This document shows positions 8,084-16,677 of a DNA stretch of 21,234 nucleotides, piece by piece. The DNA is taken from assembly GCF_943912555.1 (NCBI RefSeq), contig NZ_CALTUR010000015.1:1-21234 (forward strand), given 5' to 3'. Numbering within the stretch: the first letter of the stretch is position 1; each line of letters starts with the position of its first letter. The translations under genes were made by a program, and so were the position numbers. The DNA comes from an uncultured Streptococcus sp. (GTDB lineage Bacteria > Bacillota > Bacilli > Lactobacillales > Streptococcaceae). The notes under the pieces were generated by a model. The model was given only the letters and a program-made list of their open reading frames with translations, did no database searches and was not told where the DNA came from.

Positions 8084-8440
8084 TTAGAATTTCAATCCGT
8101 TTTCACGAGCTGCATCAGCCAAAGCTTTCACACGTCCGTGATATAGATATCCACCGCGGTCGAACACCACTTCTGAAATACCTTTAGCGTTTGCACGTTC
8201 TGCAACGAGTTTACCGACAGCAACGGCTTGTTCAGTTTTAGTTCCTTTTGAAACTTCTTTGTCAAGAGTTGAAGCACTTGCGAGCGTTACACCCGCTACG
8301 TCATCAATCACTTGAGCGTAGATGCCTGTATTAGAACGGAATACGTTCAAACGTGGGCGATCAGCAGTTCCAGAGAGTTTTCCGCGAACGCGACGGTGGC
8401 GTTTTTGGCGGAGTTTGTTTTTATCTGGTTTTGAAATCAC
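8084..8440 (-). CDS. rplR: 50S ribosomal protein L18 (GTG start)
   Basis: A 118-residue L18, which with L5 and L25-type proteins binds 5S rRNA in the central protuberance. It begins [17 protein letters not shown] and ends [10 protein letters not shown]. The start is the GTG at 8440, with GAGGTG 6 nt upstream; a 13-codon longer reading to 8479 lacks a ribosome site and runs into the hairpin region, so it is rejected. It follows rplF by 83 nt. Confidence 0.97.
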
Positions 8441-8523
8441 AGTTTTCACCTCTTTAGTTTTAAATCGTGTGCTATGCACAAAGTTGGAAAATAGGTTGGT
8501 GGTTGATTCTCAACCACTCAACA
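8441..8523 (-). other. rplF-rplR gap with perfect hairpin
   Basis: Seven nt after the rplF stop lies a perfect 8-bp hairpin, GTGGTTGA/TCAACCAC with loop GAA (8517-8499). A second, TGTGC/GCACA with a 3-nt loop (8480-8468), follows. Then comes the GAGGTG site of rplR. Confidence 0.75.
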
Positions 8524-9060
8524 TTATTTACCTGTTTTACCTTCTTTACGGCGAACGAATTCACCAACGTAACGGATACCTTTACCTTTATATGGTTCTG
8601 GTGAACGAAGGCTACGTACGTAAGCAGCTGTTTGACCAACTACTTCTTTTGAAATTCCACTAACAACGATTGTTGTTGGGTTTGGAAGTTCAAAAGTAAT
8701 TCCTTCTGGAGCTTCAACTTCGTCTGGATGAGATTTACCAACAGCCAAAACAAGTTTAGATCCTTGAAGTTGTGCACGGTAACCAACCCCGCGCATTTCA
8801 AGTTCTTTCTTGAATCCTTCTGATACACCAACAACCATGTTGTTCAAAAGGGCACGAGTAGTTCCGTGGATAGTTTTCATTTCTTTTGAATCGTTTGGAC
8901 GGTGAAGAGTTACTTCAGTACCTTCCACACGGATTTCAATATCTTTTGAGAACTCACGAGTAAGTTCTCCTTTAGGTCCTTTTACAGTTACAACGTTGTC
9001 ATTGTTAGTGAGTTCAACACCAGCAGGCAACACGATAACTTTATTACCAATACGTGACAT
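8524..9060 (-). CDS. rplF: 50S ribosomal protein L6
   Basis: A 178-residue L6 with two homologous domains of about 80 residues. It begins [18 protein letters not shown], and the second domain ends with [19 protein letters not shown], which binds 23S rRNA near the sarcin-ricin loop and factor site. It is preceded by a 187-nt structured gap after rpsH and a clear AGGAG site. The length is normal. Confidence 0.99.
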   Translation of the reverse strand: MSRIGNKVIVLPAGVELTNNDNVVTVKGPKGELTREFSKDIEIRVEGTEVTLHRPNDSKEMKTIHGTTRALLNNMVVGVSEGFKKELEMRGVGYRAQLQGSKLVLAVGKSHPDEVEAPEGITFELPNPTTIVVSGISKEVVGQTAAYVRSLRSPEPYKGKGIRYVGEFVRRKEGKTGK

Positions 9061-9247
9061 GTTTATTTTCTCCTGTTAAATTGTCAGGCCAGAACGGCCA
9101 GTTTTCACGGGGTTAAATCGATTTCTCGATTTAAAGGAACATTTAGGTTTCAATTTCAAAGTGAATCTAGGCATCGTCTCGCAGGCATAACTTTAGGTTA
9201 GGCAAGAGACGATAACGAAGAGTCACAAAGAAATTGGGAGCTAAATA
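9061..9247 (-). other. rpsH-rplF gap with multi-stem RNA
   Basis: Three structures lie in order on the minus strand. The first is a long hairpin (9236-9151) with paired blocks CAATTTC/GAAATTG, GTGA/TCAC and ATCGTCTC/GAGACGAT. The second is a perfect 9-bp hairpin TTAAATCGA/TCGATTTAA with a GAAA tetraloop (9134-9113). The third is GGCC-GTTCT-GGCC (9099-9087). The AGGAG of rplF comes right after. No ORF is visible. Confidence 0.75.
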
Positions 9248-9646
9248 TTACCAAACGTAAGCGATAACCTCACCACCAACATTCTTTTGGCGTGCTTCTT
9301 TATCAGTAAGCAAACCTTCAGAAGTTGAAAGGATAGCAATTCCAAGTCCGTTAAGAACTTTTGGAAGGTCTTCACGTTTTTTGTAGACACGAAGTCCTGG
9401 TTTAGAAACACGTTTCAAGTTAGTGATAACTTTTTCACCGTTTGGTCCGTATTTAAGGAATACACGGATGATGCCTTGTTTGTCATCTTCGATGATTTCA
9501 ACGTTTTTTACAAAACCTTCGCGTTTAAGGATTTCAGCAATCCCTTTTTTGATGTTTGATGCAGGTACTTCAAGTACTTCGTGTTTAGCTTGGTTAGCGT
9601 TACGAATACGAGTTAGGAAGTCTGCGATTGGGTCAGTCATAACCAT
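9248..9646 (-). CDS. rpsH: 30S ribosomal protein S8
   Basis: A 132-residue S8, a primary 16S rRNA binder (helix 21) in the 30S platform. It begins [20 protein letters not shown] and ends with [12 protein letters not shown]; the rRNA-binding C-terminal part has [15 protein letters not shown]. In E. coli S8 represses the spc operon by binding mRNA near rplE. The structured gaps on either side of rpsH here could be sites of such control, which is inference only. GAGGAG precedes the ATG. Confidence 0.99.
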   Translation of the reverse strand: MVMTDPIADFLTRIRNANQAKHEVLEVPASNIKKGIAEILKREGFVKNVEIIEDDKQGIIRVFLKYGPNGEKVITNLKRVSKPGLRVYKKREDLPKVLNGLGIAILSTSEGLLTDKEARQKNVGGEVIAYVW

Positions 9647-9859
9647 TTTGTTTTTCTCCTCTTACTAGTAGTTTGCAAGTTGCACTTGCTAGTTAATGAT
9701 TGAGCTAGGCTCAGATAGTATTGATACATTCAAATGAGAAAACTCTTATTTGAACACGAGCTACAACCTAGGCAAAAAAGATAAATTTGTTTTGGAGCAT
9801 CGCTCCTACACCAAATTTCCTATTTTTGCTGTAGTTGTTACGCTCTTTGTATCATGATA
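9647..9859 (-). other. rpsN-rpsH gap with nested hairpins
   Basis: A long hairpin spans 9834-9761 (blocks CTACA/TGTAG, GCAAAAA/TTTTTGC, AAATTTG/CAAATTT and GGAGC/GCTCC). It is followed by TTCAAAT/ATTTGAA enclosing GAG/CTC (9754-9729), GAGC/GCTC (9712-9702), and ACTAG/CTAGT enclosing GCAAGT/ACTTGC (9693-9664). The rpsH ribosome site follows. At 213 nt it is one of the longest gaps in the operon. Confidence 0.78.
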
Positions 9860-10045
9860 TTACCAAGATGCTTTTGTTACACCAGGGATTTGTCCTTTGT
9901 AAGCTAATTCACGGAAGCAAACACGGCAAAGTTTAAATTTGCGGTAAACTGAATGTGGACGACCACATTTTTCACAACGAGTATAAGCTTGAGTGGAGAA
10001 CTTCGCTGGACGTTTGTTCTTAGCAATCATTGATTTTTTAGCCAT
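9860..10045 (-). CDS. rpsN: 30S ribosomal protein S14, zinc type
   Basis: A 61-residue short S14 (type Z) of the 30S head. The zinc ligands are C24, C27, C40 and C43 (CEKCG and CRVCF). A longer zinc-free S14 is known from many Firmicutes elsewhere in the genome; it is not in this window. It is 17 nt after rplE and preceded by AGGAGG. Confidence 0.98.
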
Positions 10046-10062
10046 TAGATTTACCTCCTATA

Positions 10063-10605
10063 TTATTTTGCAAAAGGCATTCCAAGGCCTGTAAGCAATG
10101 CACGTGACTCTTCGTCAGTGTTAGCAGTTGTTACGATAACGATGTCAAGACCACGAGTTTTGTCAACGTCATCGAAGTTGATTTCTGGGAAGATCAATTG
10201 TTCTTTCACACCAAGTGTGTAGTTTCCGCGTCCATCAAATGATTTTGTTGGAACACCGTGGAAGTCACGTACACGTGGAAGTGAAACTGAAACCAATTTA
10301 TCCAAGAATTCGTACATACGTTCACCACGAAGGGTAACTTTTGCACCGATCGCAACACCTTCACGAAGACGGAAGCCGGCGATTGATTTTTTAGCTTTAG
10401 TGATAAGTGGTTTTTGACCTGAGATAAGTGCCAATTCTTCAGCAGCTTTTTCAAGGCTTTTAGCGTTTGATACAGCTTCACCAACACCCATGTTCAAAAC
10501 GATCTTATCTACTTTAGGCACAGCCATCACTGATGAGTAGTTGAATTGTTCTGTCAAAGCAGGAACTACTTCATTAAGATATTTTTCTTTTAAACGATTT
10601 GCCAT
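10063..10605 (-). CDS. rplE: 50S ribosomal protein L5
   Basis: A 180-residue L5, binding 5S rRNA in the central protuberance and bridging to S13. It begins [20 protein letters not shown] and has [14 protein letters not shown] and [19 protein letters not shown], the conserved rRNA-contacting loop. It follows rplX by 23 nt. In E. coli the S8 repressor site is at the start of this gene; I do not see an obvious S8-type hairpin here. Confidence 0.99.
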   Translation of the reverse strand: MANRLKEKYLNEVVPALTEQFNYSSVMAVPKVDKIVLNMGVGEAVSNAKSLEKAAEELALISGQKPLITKAKKSIAGFRLREGVAIGAKVTLRGERMYEFLDKLVSVSLPRVRDFHGVPTKSFDGRGNYTLGVKEQLIFPEINFDDVDKTRGLDIVIVTTANTDEESRALLTGLGMPFAK

Positions 10606-10628
10606 TATACTTCTCCTTTCCTTCGTGA

Positions 10629-10934
10629 TTAATCAAGCACTTCGCCTGATTTTTTGTTGTAGCGAACTTTTTTACCGTCTACAAATTTGTAACCAACACG
10701 GCCAGCTACACCATTTTTGTCCAAAACTTGAACGTTTGATACGTGGATAGCTGCTTCTTTCTCGATGATACCACCTTGAGGAAGCTCGTTAGTTGGACGT
10801 TGGTGTTTCTTAACGATGTTAACACCTTCAACGATAACTTTGTTTACTTTTGGAAGGGCAGTAAGGACAACAGCTTCTGTTCCCTTATCTTTACCAGCGA
10901 TTACGCGAACTTTGTCGCCTTTTTTTACAAACAT
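10629..10934 (-). CDS. rplX: 50S ribosomal protein L24
   Basis: A 101-residue L24, an early assembly initiator of the 50S located near the exit tunnel. The KOW motif is [20 protein letters not shown] (residues 4-23). It also has the conserved [16 protein letters not shown]. It is separated from rplN by a 77-nt gap with hairpins and has AAGGAG before the ATG. Confidence 0.98.
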
Positions 10935-11011
10935 TAGGTTTCTCCTTGATTTTTCTTACGCCCATAAGGGCACCCTAGCTTGAAGCTAGGGGACTAGTTT
11001 GTTTCTAAAAA
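10935..11011 (-). other. rplN-rplX gap with hairpins
   Basis: A near-palindrome CCCTAGCTT/AAGCTAGGG around a single central base (10991-10973; as RNA 7 bp with a 5-nt loop) is followed by GCCC-TTAT-GGGC (10971-10960). The ribosome site of rplX comes next. Confidence 0.7.
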
Positions 11012-11380
11012 TTAAAGTACTTCTGGAGCAAGTGACACGATCTTCATGAAGCCACCTTCACGCAATTCACGTGCAACTGGGCCAAAGATACGTGTTCCGC
11101 GAGGAGTTTTGTCTTCACGGATGATAACTGCTGCGTTTTCGTCAAATTTGATGTATGAACCATCAGCACGACGAGCACCTGATTTAGTACGAACGATAAC
11201 TGCTTTAACAACGTCACCTTTTTTAACCGCACCACCAGGAGTAGCTTGTTTTACAGATGCCACGATAACATCACCGATGTTTGCAAATTTACGTCCTGAA
11301 CCACCAAGAACTTTGATAGTCAAGATTTCGCGAGCACCGCTGTTGTCTGCGACTTTCAAACGAGTTTCTGTTTGAATCAT
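11012..11380 (-). CDS. rplN: 50S ribosomal protein L14
   Basis: A 122-residue L14 at the subunit interface, contacting 16S helix 14 and, in stalled or resting cells, silencing factor RsfS. It begins [20 protein letters not shown] and contains [17 protein letters not shown] and the C-terminal [20 protein letters not shown]. It is the usual 122 residues, 25 nt after rpsQ. Confidence 0.99.
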   Translation of the reverse strand: MIQTETRLKVADNSGAREILTIKVLGGSGRKFANIGDVIVASVKQATPGGAVKKGDVVKAVIVRTKSGARRADGSYIKFDENAAVIIREDKTPRGTRIFGPVARELREGGFMKIVSLAPEVL

Positions 11381-11405
11381 TTCAGTTTTCTCCTTTCAGG
11401 TTTGA

Positions 11406-11666
11406 TTAGATGATGACCGCTTCTTCAACAACTTCTACAAGACGGAAACGTTTTGTAGCTGAAAGCGGACGAGTTTCCATGATACGTACGATATCGCCTT
11501 CTTTGGCAACATTGTTTTCATCATGAGCTTTGTATTTTTTAGAGTAGTTAATACGTTTACCATAGACTGGGTGGTTACGTTTTGTTTCAACTACAACTGT
11601 GATTGTCTTGTCCATTTTGTCAGATACAACACGTCCAACAAGAACTTTACGATTATTGCGTTCCAT
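11406..11666 (-). CDS. rpsQ: 30S ribosomal protein S17
   Basis: An 86-residue S17, an OB-fold protein of the 30S body binding 16S helices 7 and 11. It begins [20 protein letters not shown] and contains [18 protein letters not shown]. It lies 24 nt after rpmC and 25 nt before rplN, each gap holding only a ribosome site. Confidence 0.98.
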
Positions 11667-11690
11667 TGAAATTTCTCCTTCCCTAGTCTA

Positions 11691-11897
11691 TTATTTCGCT
11701 TCAGATTGAACTGTTTTGATACGAGCGATTTGTTTTTTAACTTCTTTCAAGCGAGCTGTTTGTTCCAATTGACCAGTAGCAGCTTGGAAACGAAGTTCAA
11801 ACAATTCTTTTTTCAATTCGTTTTCGCGCTTCGCGAGTTCTTCTTGAGAAAGACCACGAAGTTCTTTAACAAATTCTTTTACTTCATTAAGTTTCAT
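11691..11897 (-). CDS. rpmC: 50S ribosomal protein L29
   Basis: A 68-residue L29 made of two helices, next to L23 at the polypeptide exit and part of the SRP/trigger-factor docking surface. It contains [20 protein letters not shown] and [20 protein letters not shown]. It is 9 nt after rplP. Confidence 0.98.
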
Positions 11898-11906
11898 GCC
11901 TTCTCC

Positions 11907-12320
11907 TTATTCTGCTTCACGTTTTACGAATTTACATTTAACTGGCAATTTATGGCTAGCAAGACGAAGTGCTTCGCGTGCAATCTCTTCAGATACACCA
12001 GCGATTTCGAACATCACTTTACCACGTTTAACTGGTGCTACCCAACCTTCAGGTGCCCCTTTACCAGATCCCATACGCACACCGATAGCTTTAGCAGTGT
12101 ATGATTTGTGTGGGAAGATTTTAATCCAAACTTTACCACCACGTTTCATGTAACGAGTCATGGCGATACGAGCAGCTTCGATTTGGCGGTTAGTGATCCA
12201 GTGGCTAGTTGTAGCTTGAAGACCGTATTCACCGAATGCTACTTCTTTTCCACCTTTTGCTTCACCGCGCATTTTTCCACGGAATTCACGACGGTGTTTA
12301 ACACGTTTAGGTACTAACAT
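11907..12320 (-). CDS. rplP: 50S ribosomal protein L16
   Basis: A 137-residue L16, which organises the A site and helix 38 region of the 50S. It begins [20 protein letters not shown]. It contains [20 protein letters not shown] and the loop [20 protein letters not shown], positions where evernimicin-resistance changes are known. It overlaps nothing but is only 3 nt after rpsC, so the two are likely translationally coupled. Confidence 0.99.
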   Translation of the reverse strand: MLVPKRVKHRREFRGKMRGEAKGGKEVAFGEYGLQATTSHWITNRQIEAARIAMTRYMKRGGKVWIKIFPHKSYTAKAIGVRMGSGKGAPEGWVAPVKRGKVMFEIAGVSEEIAREALRLASHKLPVKCKFVKREAE

Positions 12321-12323
12321 TGG

Positions 12324-12977
12324 TTATTTACCTCCTTTAGTGTTTTTGCGAGCTGGAAGAACTTCACCACGGTAGATCCATACTTTAACACCAAGTTTAC
12401 CGTATGTAGTATCTGCTTCTTCCCAAGCGTAATCGATATCTGCACGAAGTGTGTGAAGCGGAACAGTTCCTTCAGAGTATCCTTCAGCACGGGCGATATC
12501 TGCACCGTTCAAACGACCTGATACTTGAGTTTTGATTCCTTTAGCTCCAGCACGCATTGCACGTTGGATTGCTTGTTTTTGTGCACGACGGAAAGCAACA
12601 CGTTGCTCCAATTGACGAGCAATTCCTTCACCTACAAGGTGAGCATCCAAATCAGGTTGTTTGATTTCGATGATGTTGATGTGTACTTGTTTTCCAGTCA
12701 ATTTGTTAAGTTTCGCACGGAGTGCATCAACGTTAGCACCACCTTTACCGATAACCATACCTGGTTTAGCAGTGTGAAGTGAAACGTTAACTTTGTTTAC
12801 TGCGCGTTCGATTTCGATAGTTGAAACTGCTGCGTCAGCAAGTTCTTTTTGAACGAATTTACGGATTGCAAGATCTTCATGAAGGTAATCCGCGTATTCT
12901 TTTTCAGCATACCATTTGGCATCCCAATCACGGATGATGCCGACACGCATACCAATTGGATGTACTTTTTGACCCAC
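12324..12977 (-). CDS. rpsC: 30S ribosomal protein S3 (GTG start)
   Basis: A 217-residue S3 of the 30S head, lining the mRNA entry pore and involved in helicase activity of the ribosome. It begins [20 protein letters not shown]. The KH domain has the GxxG loop in [14 protein letters not shown], and the C-terminal domain has [18 protein letters not shown]. The start codon is GTG at 12977, with AGGAGG 7 nt upstream. It lies 12 nt after rplV and 3 nt before rplP. Confidence 0.99.
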
Positions 12978-12989
12978 GATTTTACCTCC

Positions 12990-13334
12990 TTATTTTTCTG
13001 CAACAGCTACAGTGATGTGAGCTGTACGTTTGTTGATTGGTGAAGCTGAACCTTTCGCACGTGGACGGAAACGTTTCATAGTTGGTCCTTCGTTTGCGAA
13101 TGCTTCAGATACTACCAAGTTAGCTTTATCCAAACCAAAGTTGTTTTCAGCGTTAGCTACAGCTGAGTTCAAAACTTTCAAGATGATTTCAGCAGCTTTG
13201 TTTGGAGTGAATGTCAAAATTGCGATTGCATCGGCTACGCTTTTACCACGGATGTTATCAAGAACAAGACGTGATTTACGAGGTGAAACACGTACTGTAC
13301 GAGCCATTGCTTTAGCTGAAGTAATTTCTGCCAT
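12990..13334 (-). CDS. rplV: 50S ribosomal protein L22
   Basis: A 114-residue L22 whose extended beta hairpin (about 80-100) forms part of the exit-tunnel constriction. The segment [18 protein letters not shown] carries P91-R92-A93-K94-G95, positions changed in macrolide-resistant pneumococci; here they look wild type. It also has the RTAHIT stretch (103-108), whose duplication has been linked to resistance; it is single here. It is 11 nt after rpsS. Confidence 0.99.
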   Translation of the reverse strand: MAEITSAKAMARTVRVSPRKSRLVLDNIRGKSVADAIAILTFTPNKAAEIILKVLNSAVANAENNFGLDKANLVVSEAFANEGPTMKRFRPRAKGSASPINKRTAHITVAVAEK

Positions 13335-13345
13335 TTATGTTCTCC

Positions 13346-13627
13346 TTATTTTCTACGTGTTTTCTTGTCGTCTGCAGCGTGACCTTTGTAAGTACGAGTT
13401 GGTGCAAATTCACCAAGTTTGTGACCTACCATGTCTTCTTGGATGTAAACAGGTACGTGTTTACGTCCGTCATAAACTGCGATAGTGTAACCAATGAAAC
13501 TTGGGAAGATCGTTGAACGACGTGACCAAGTTTTAATAACTTTTTTCTTTTCGTCGTTAGCTTGAGCTTCAACTTTTTTCATCAAATGCTCATCGACGAA
13601 AGGTCCTTTTTTAAGACTGCGTCCCAT
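13346..13627 (-). CDS. rpsS: 30S ribosomal protein S19
   Basis: A 93-residue S19 in the 30S head, complexed with S13. It begins [20 protein letters not shown] and has [20 protein letters not shown] and [19 protein letters not shown], all conserved. It follows the hairpin gap after rplB and has AAGGAG before the ATG. Confidence 0.99.
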
Positions 13628-13730
13628 TTTTATATTTTCTCCTTTAAATGTTGTACCACAGCGGCTTGCGCTCCTATGGAGCGCTACCGAGCTGGCGGAT
13701 TTACTAGTTGCTTAAGCGACTAGTTTAATA
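13628..13730 (-). other. rplB-rpsS gap with hairpins
   Basis: Hairpin 1 has arms ACTAGT/ACTAGT around GCTTAAGC (13724-13703), starting 6 nt after the rplB stop. Hairpin 2 is a perfect 7-bp stem GCGCTCC/GGAGCGC with loop ATA (13684-13668), extended by CAG..CGG with CCG..CTG (13694-13659). The rpsS ribosome site follows. Confidence 0.75.
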
Positions 13731-14564
13731 TTATTTCTCGTTGCGACGACGAACGATAAGTTTGTCAGATTTCGCTTTCTTGTTACGAGTTTTAAGACCA
13801 AGAGCAGGTTTGCCCCATGGAGTAGATGGTGCTTTACGACCAACTGGTGCTTTACCTTCACCACCACCGTGTGGGTGGTCGTTAGGGTTCATTACAGAAC
13901 CACGAACTGTTGGGCGGATACCTTTCCAACGGCTACGTCCTGCTTTACCAAGGTTTACAAGTCCGTGTTGTTCGTTTCCGACAACACCAACTGTAGCGCG
14001 GCAAGTTCCAAGAATCATACGAACTTCACCTGATTGAAGACGAACAAGAACGTATTTACCTTCAGAACCCAATACTTGAGCAGATGCACCAGCAGCACGT
14101 ACCAATTCACCACCACGACCTGGTTTCAACTCGATGTTGTGGATCAAAGTACCAACTGGGATGTTAGCAAGTGGAAGAGCGTTTCCGACTTTGATATCTG
14201 CTTCTGGACCTGAAACGATACGTTGACCTACTTCAAGACCTTTTGGAGCGATGATGTATGCTTTCACACCGTCAGTGTAGTGTACAAGAGCGATGTTTGC
14301 AGAACGGTTTGGATCGTACTCGATTGTTTTAACAACTGCTTCAACGTTGTCTTTGTTACGTTTGAAGTCAACCAAACGGTAGAAACGTTTGTGTCCACCA
14401 CCTTGGTGACGAACTGTGATACGACCGTTGTTGTTACGACCAGCCTTGCTCTTCAATGCAACAAGCAATGATTTTTCAGGAGTGCTTGTTGTGATTTCAG
14501 CGAAATCCAAAGAAGTCATATTACGGCGACCGTTTGTTGTTGGTTTATAAACACGAATTCCCAC
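13731..14564 (-). CDS. rplB: 50S ribosomal protein L2 (GTG start)
   Basis: A 277-residue L2, a core 23S binder needed for subunit association and peptidyl transferase activity. The start codon is GTG ([20 protein letters not shown]) with GGAGG upstream. The C-terminal domain contains [20 protein letters not shown] with the conserved histidine implicated in the peptidyl transferase centre. It is 17 nt after rplW. Confidence 0.99.
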
Positions 14565-14581
14565 GATATTTCCTCCTTAGA

Positions 14582-14878
14582 TTATTCAGCTTCAGCAGCA
14601 AACAACTCGATTGCTTTAGAATCAGCTGTAAGTGTGATGATAGCTTTTTTAGTTTTGTTAGTAAAACCAGTGTAACGTCCAACACGTTTAGCTTTTGGTT
14701 TTACGTTGATTGTGTTAACATTTGCAACTTTAACACCTTCGAAAGCAGCTTCAACAGCTTGCTTGATCAAAAGTTTGTGTGCACGAGTGTCAACTTCAAA
14801 TACATATTTTCCTGCTTCAAGTTGAGCCATTGAGCTTTCAGTGATAACAGGTTTTTTGATAACATCATACAAATTCAT
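14582..14878 (-). CDS. rplW: 50S ribosomal protein L23
   Basis: A 98-residue L23 at the exit-tunnel rim, the docking site of trigger factor and SRP. It begins [20 protein letters not shown] and contains [20 protein letters not shown], the loop reaching into rRNA. Its ATG overlaps the TAA stop of rplD (TAATG), so translation is coupled. It is 17 nt before rplB. Confidence 0.99.
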
Positions 14879-15501
14879 TATGCAAGAACCTCCTCGATTT
14901 TAGAGATAGCTGCTTGTGTGACAAGAAGTTTGTCGCTATTTGCGATGTCAAGAACACTTGCAGTTGTAGCAGTTGCAACTTTCACGTTTGGAAGGTTACG
15001 AGCTGAAAGAGCTGCGAATTCATTTCCTTCTTCAAGGATAACAAGAACTTTAGAATCGATGCTCAATGCTGCAAGAACTTTTGCAAATTCAGCAGTTTTT
15101 GGAGCTGTAAATGAAAGAGCGTCTACAGCTACGAATTTGTTTTCAGCAACTTTTTCAGAGTAAACTGATTTAAGAGCTAGGCGACGAACTTTTTGTGGAA
15201 GTTTGTAGCCATATGAGCGTGGAGTTGGTCCGAAGACAACACCACCACCACGCCATTGTGGTGAGCGGATAGAACCTTGACGAGCACGTCCAGTTCCTTT
15301 TTGACGCCATGGTTTGCGTCCACCACCTGATACTGCAGAGCGGTTTTTAACAGCGTGTGTTCCTTGACGAAGGCTTGCGCGTTGGCTGATGATCACATCA
15401 AACACAACTGATTCATTTGGTTCGATACCAAATACTGCATCGTTAAGAACAACTTGGCCAGCTTCTTTACCAGTTTGGTCAAATAATGTTACGTTTGCCA
15501 T
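14878..15501 (-). CDS. rplD: 50S ribosomal protein L4
   Basis: A 207-residue L4. Its long loop reaches the exit-tunnel constriction: residues 63-74 read [12 protein letters not shown], the macrolide-resistance hot spot in pneumococcus, and look wild type. The globular domain has [17 protein letters not shown]. In E. coli L4 is also the autogenous repressor of the S10 operon through the leader; the structured leader upstream of rpsJ makes this possible here, though it is not shown by sequence. It lies 24 nt after rplC and overlaps rplW by one base. Confidence 0.99.
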
Positions 15502-15525
15502 TGTGACTGATTTCCCCTTTCTTTA

Positions 15526-16152
15526 TTATTTACCAGCTTTAACTGCTGATTTGATAGTGATAAGAGATTTCTTAGCACCTGGTACGTTACCTTTGATAAG
15601 GATAACGTTCTTTTCTGGAACAACTTGTACAACTTCAAGGTTTTGAATTGTCACGCGGTCGCCACCCATACGTCCTGCAAGGTTTTTACCTTTGAATACG
15701 CGGTTAGGTGCAACAGGTCCCATAGAACCTGGACGACGGTGGTAACGAGAACCGTGAGCCATTGGTCCACGTGATTGTCCGTGGCGTTTGATAACACCTT
15801 GGAAACCTTTACCTTTAGAGGTACCAGTTACGTCAACAACGTCTCCAGCTGCGAATGTTTCAACTGTGATTTCAGCACCAACTTCCAAGCCTTCAACGTT
15901 TTTGAATTCACGAATGAAGCGCTTAGGAGCCGTGTTAGCTTTCGCTACATGTCCTTTAGCAGGTTTGTTGCTCAATACTTCGCGTTTGTCATCAAAACCA
16001 ACTTGGATAGCGTTGTATCCGTCTGTTTCAACAGTTTTAACTTGAAGAACAACGTTTGGAGTTGCTTCAATAACTGTTACAGGGATCAATTCGCCAGCTT
16101 CAGTGAAGATTTGAGTCATTCCCACTTTTTTCCCTAAGATTCCTTTTGTCAT
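15526..16152 (-). CDS. rplC: 50S ribosomal protein L3
   Basis: A 208-residue L3, an initiator of 50S assembly whose central extension reaches the peptidyl transferase centre. It begins [20 protein letters not shown], and the extension is [20 protein letters not shown] followed by GSMG. Its start has AAGGAACTATTTTCTC before the ATG, so the ribosome site (AAGGA) is weaker than its neighbours' and rather far from the start. It is preceded by a 216-nt gap with a very long hairpin. Confidence 0.99.
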
Positions 16153-16368
16153 GAGAAAATAGTTCCTTTTCTATATTTTTTATTCAAAAAGTTTTTAACG
16201 AGCGTTTTTTATGCTCAAGTCTAAGATACAAAGGGCGTCAAACTCAAAGTGAAAATAGGAAACTGACGCAGTGTCTAGCAGACACTAGGAAGTTTATCTT
16301 TTTCACACCGAGTTTAGCCCGTGTTCAATTATATTGAAGCACCAGCCTCTGCTCTTTTATATTTTAGA
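16153..16368 (-). other. rpsJ-rplC gap with long nested hairpin
   Basis: A hairpin GTG-TTCAAT/ATTGAA-CAC (16342-16321) is followed directly by a stem spanning 16320-16233. Going inward its paired blocks are GGGC/GCCC, AAACTC/GAGTTT, GTGAAAA/TTTTCAC, AAACT/AGTTT and AGTGTCT/AGACACT with a 3-nt loop: 29 pairs in five blocks. A further GAGC/GCTC hairpin (16216-16200) precedes the rplC ribosome site. No ORF is seen. Confidence 0.82.
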
Positions 16369-16677
16369 TTAAAGTTTGATTTCTACGTTTACACCACTTG
16401 GAAGATCCAATTTCATCAAGGCATCAACTGTTTTTTGAGTTGGGTTAACGATATCGATCAAACGTTTGTGTGTACGCATTTCAAATTGTTCGCGAGAGTC
16501 TTTATATTTGTGAGTCGCACGAATGATTGTGTAGAGGCTACGTTCAGTTGGAAGTGGGATTGGACCCGCAACTTGTGCACCTGTACGAGTAGCTGATTCT
16601 ACGATTTTTGCAGCCGCTGTGTCAAGCGTACGGTGTTCGTAAGCTTTCAAACGGATACGGATTTTTTTGTTTGCCAT
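16369..16677 (-). CDS. rpsJ: 30S ribosomal protein S10 / NusE
   Basis: A 102-residue S10 in the 30S head, which also acts as NusE with NusB in rRNA antitermination and contacts NusG to link transcription and translation. It begins [20 protein letters not shown]. Its extended loop has [20 protein letters not shown] and the C-terminus GVNVEIKL. It is the first gene of the operon, behind a roughly 130-nt leader, with AAGGAG 6-7 nt before the ATG. Confidence 0.99.

Noticed and set aside
9061..9859. Gaps around rpsH as decayed genes or mobile repeat elements (BOX/RUP type)
   Set aside because: No frame with family similarity, and I do not recognise the BOX or RUP sequences; hairpins differ from gap to gap.
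11706..12104. 132-codon plus-strand frame opposite rpmC/rplP
   Set aside because: Antisense to conserved ribosomal genes; Phe/Ser-rich as expected from the reverse complement of Lys/Glu codons.
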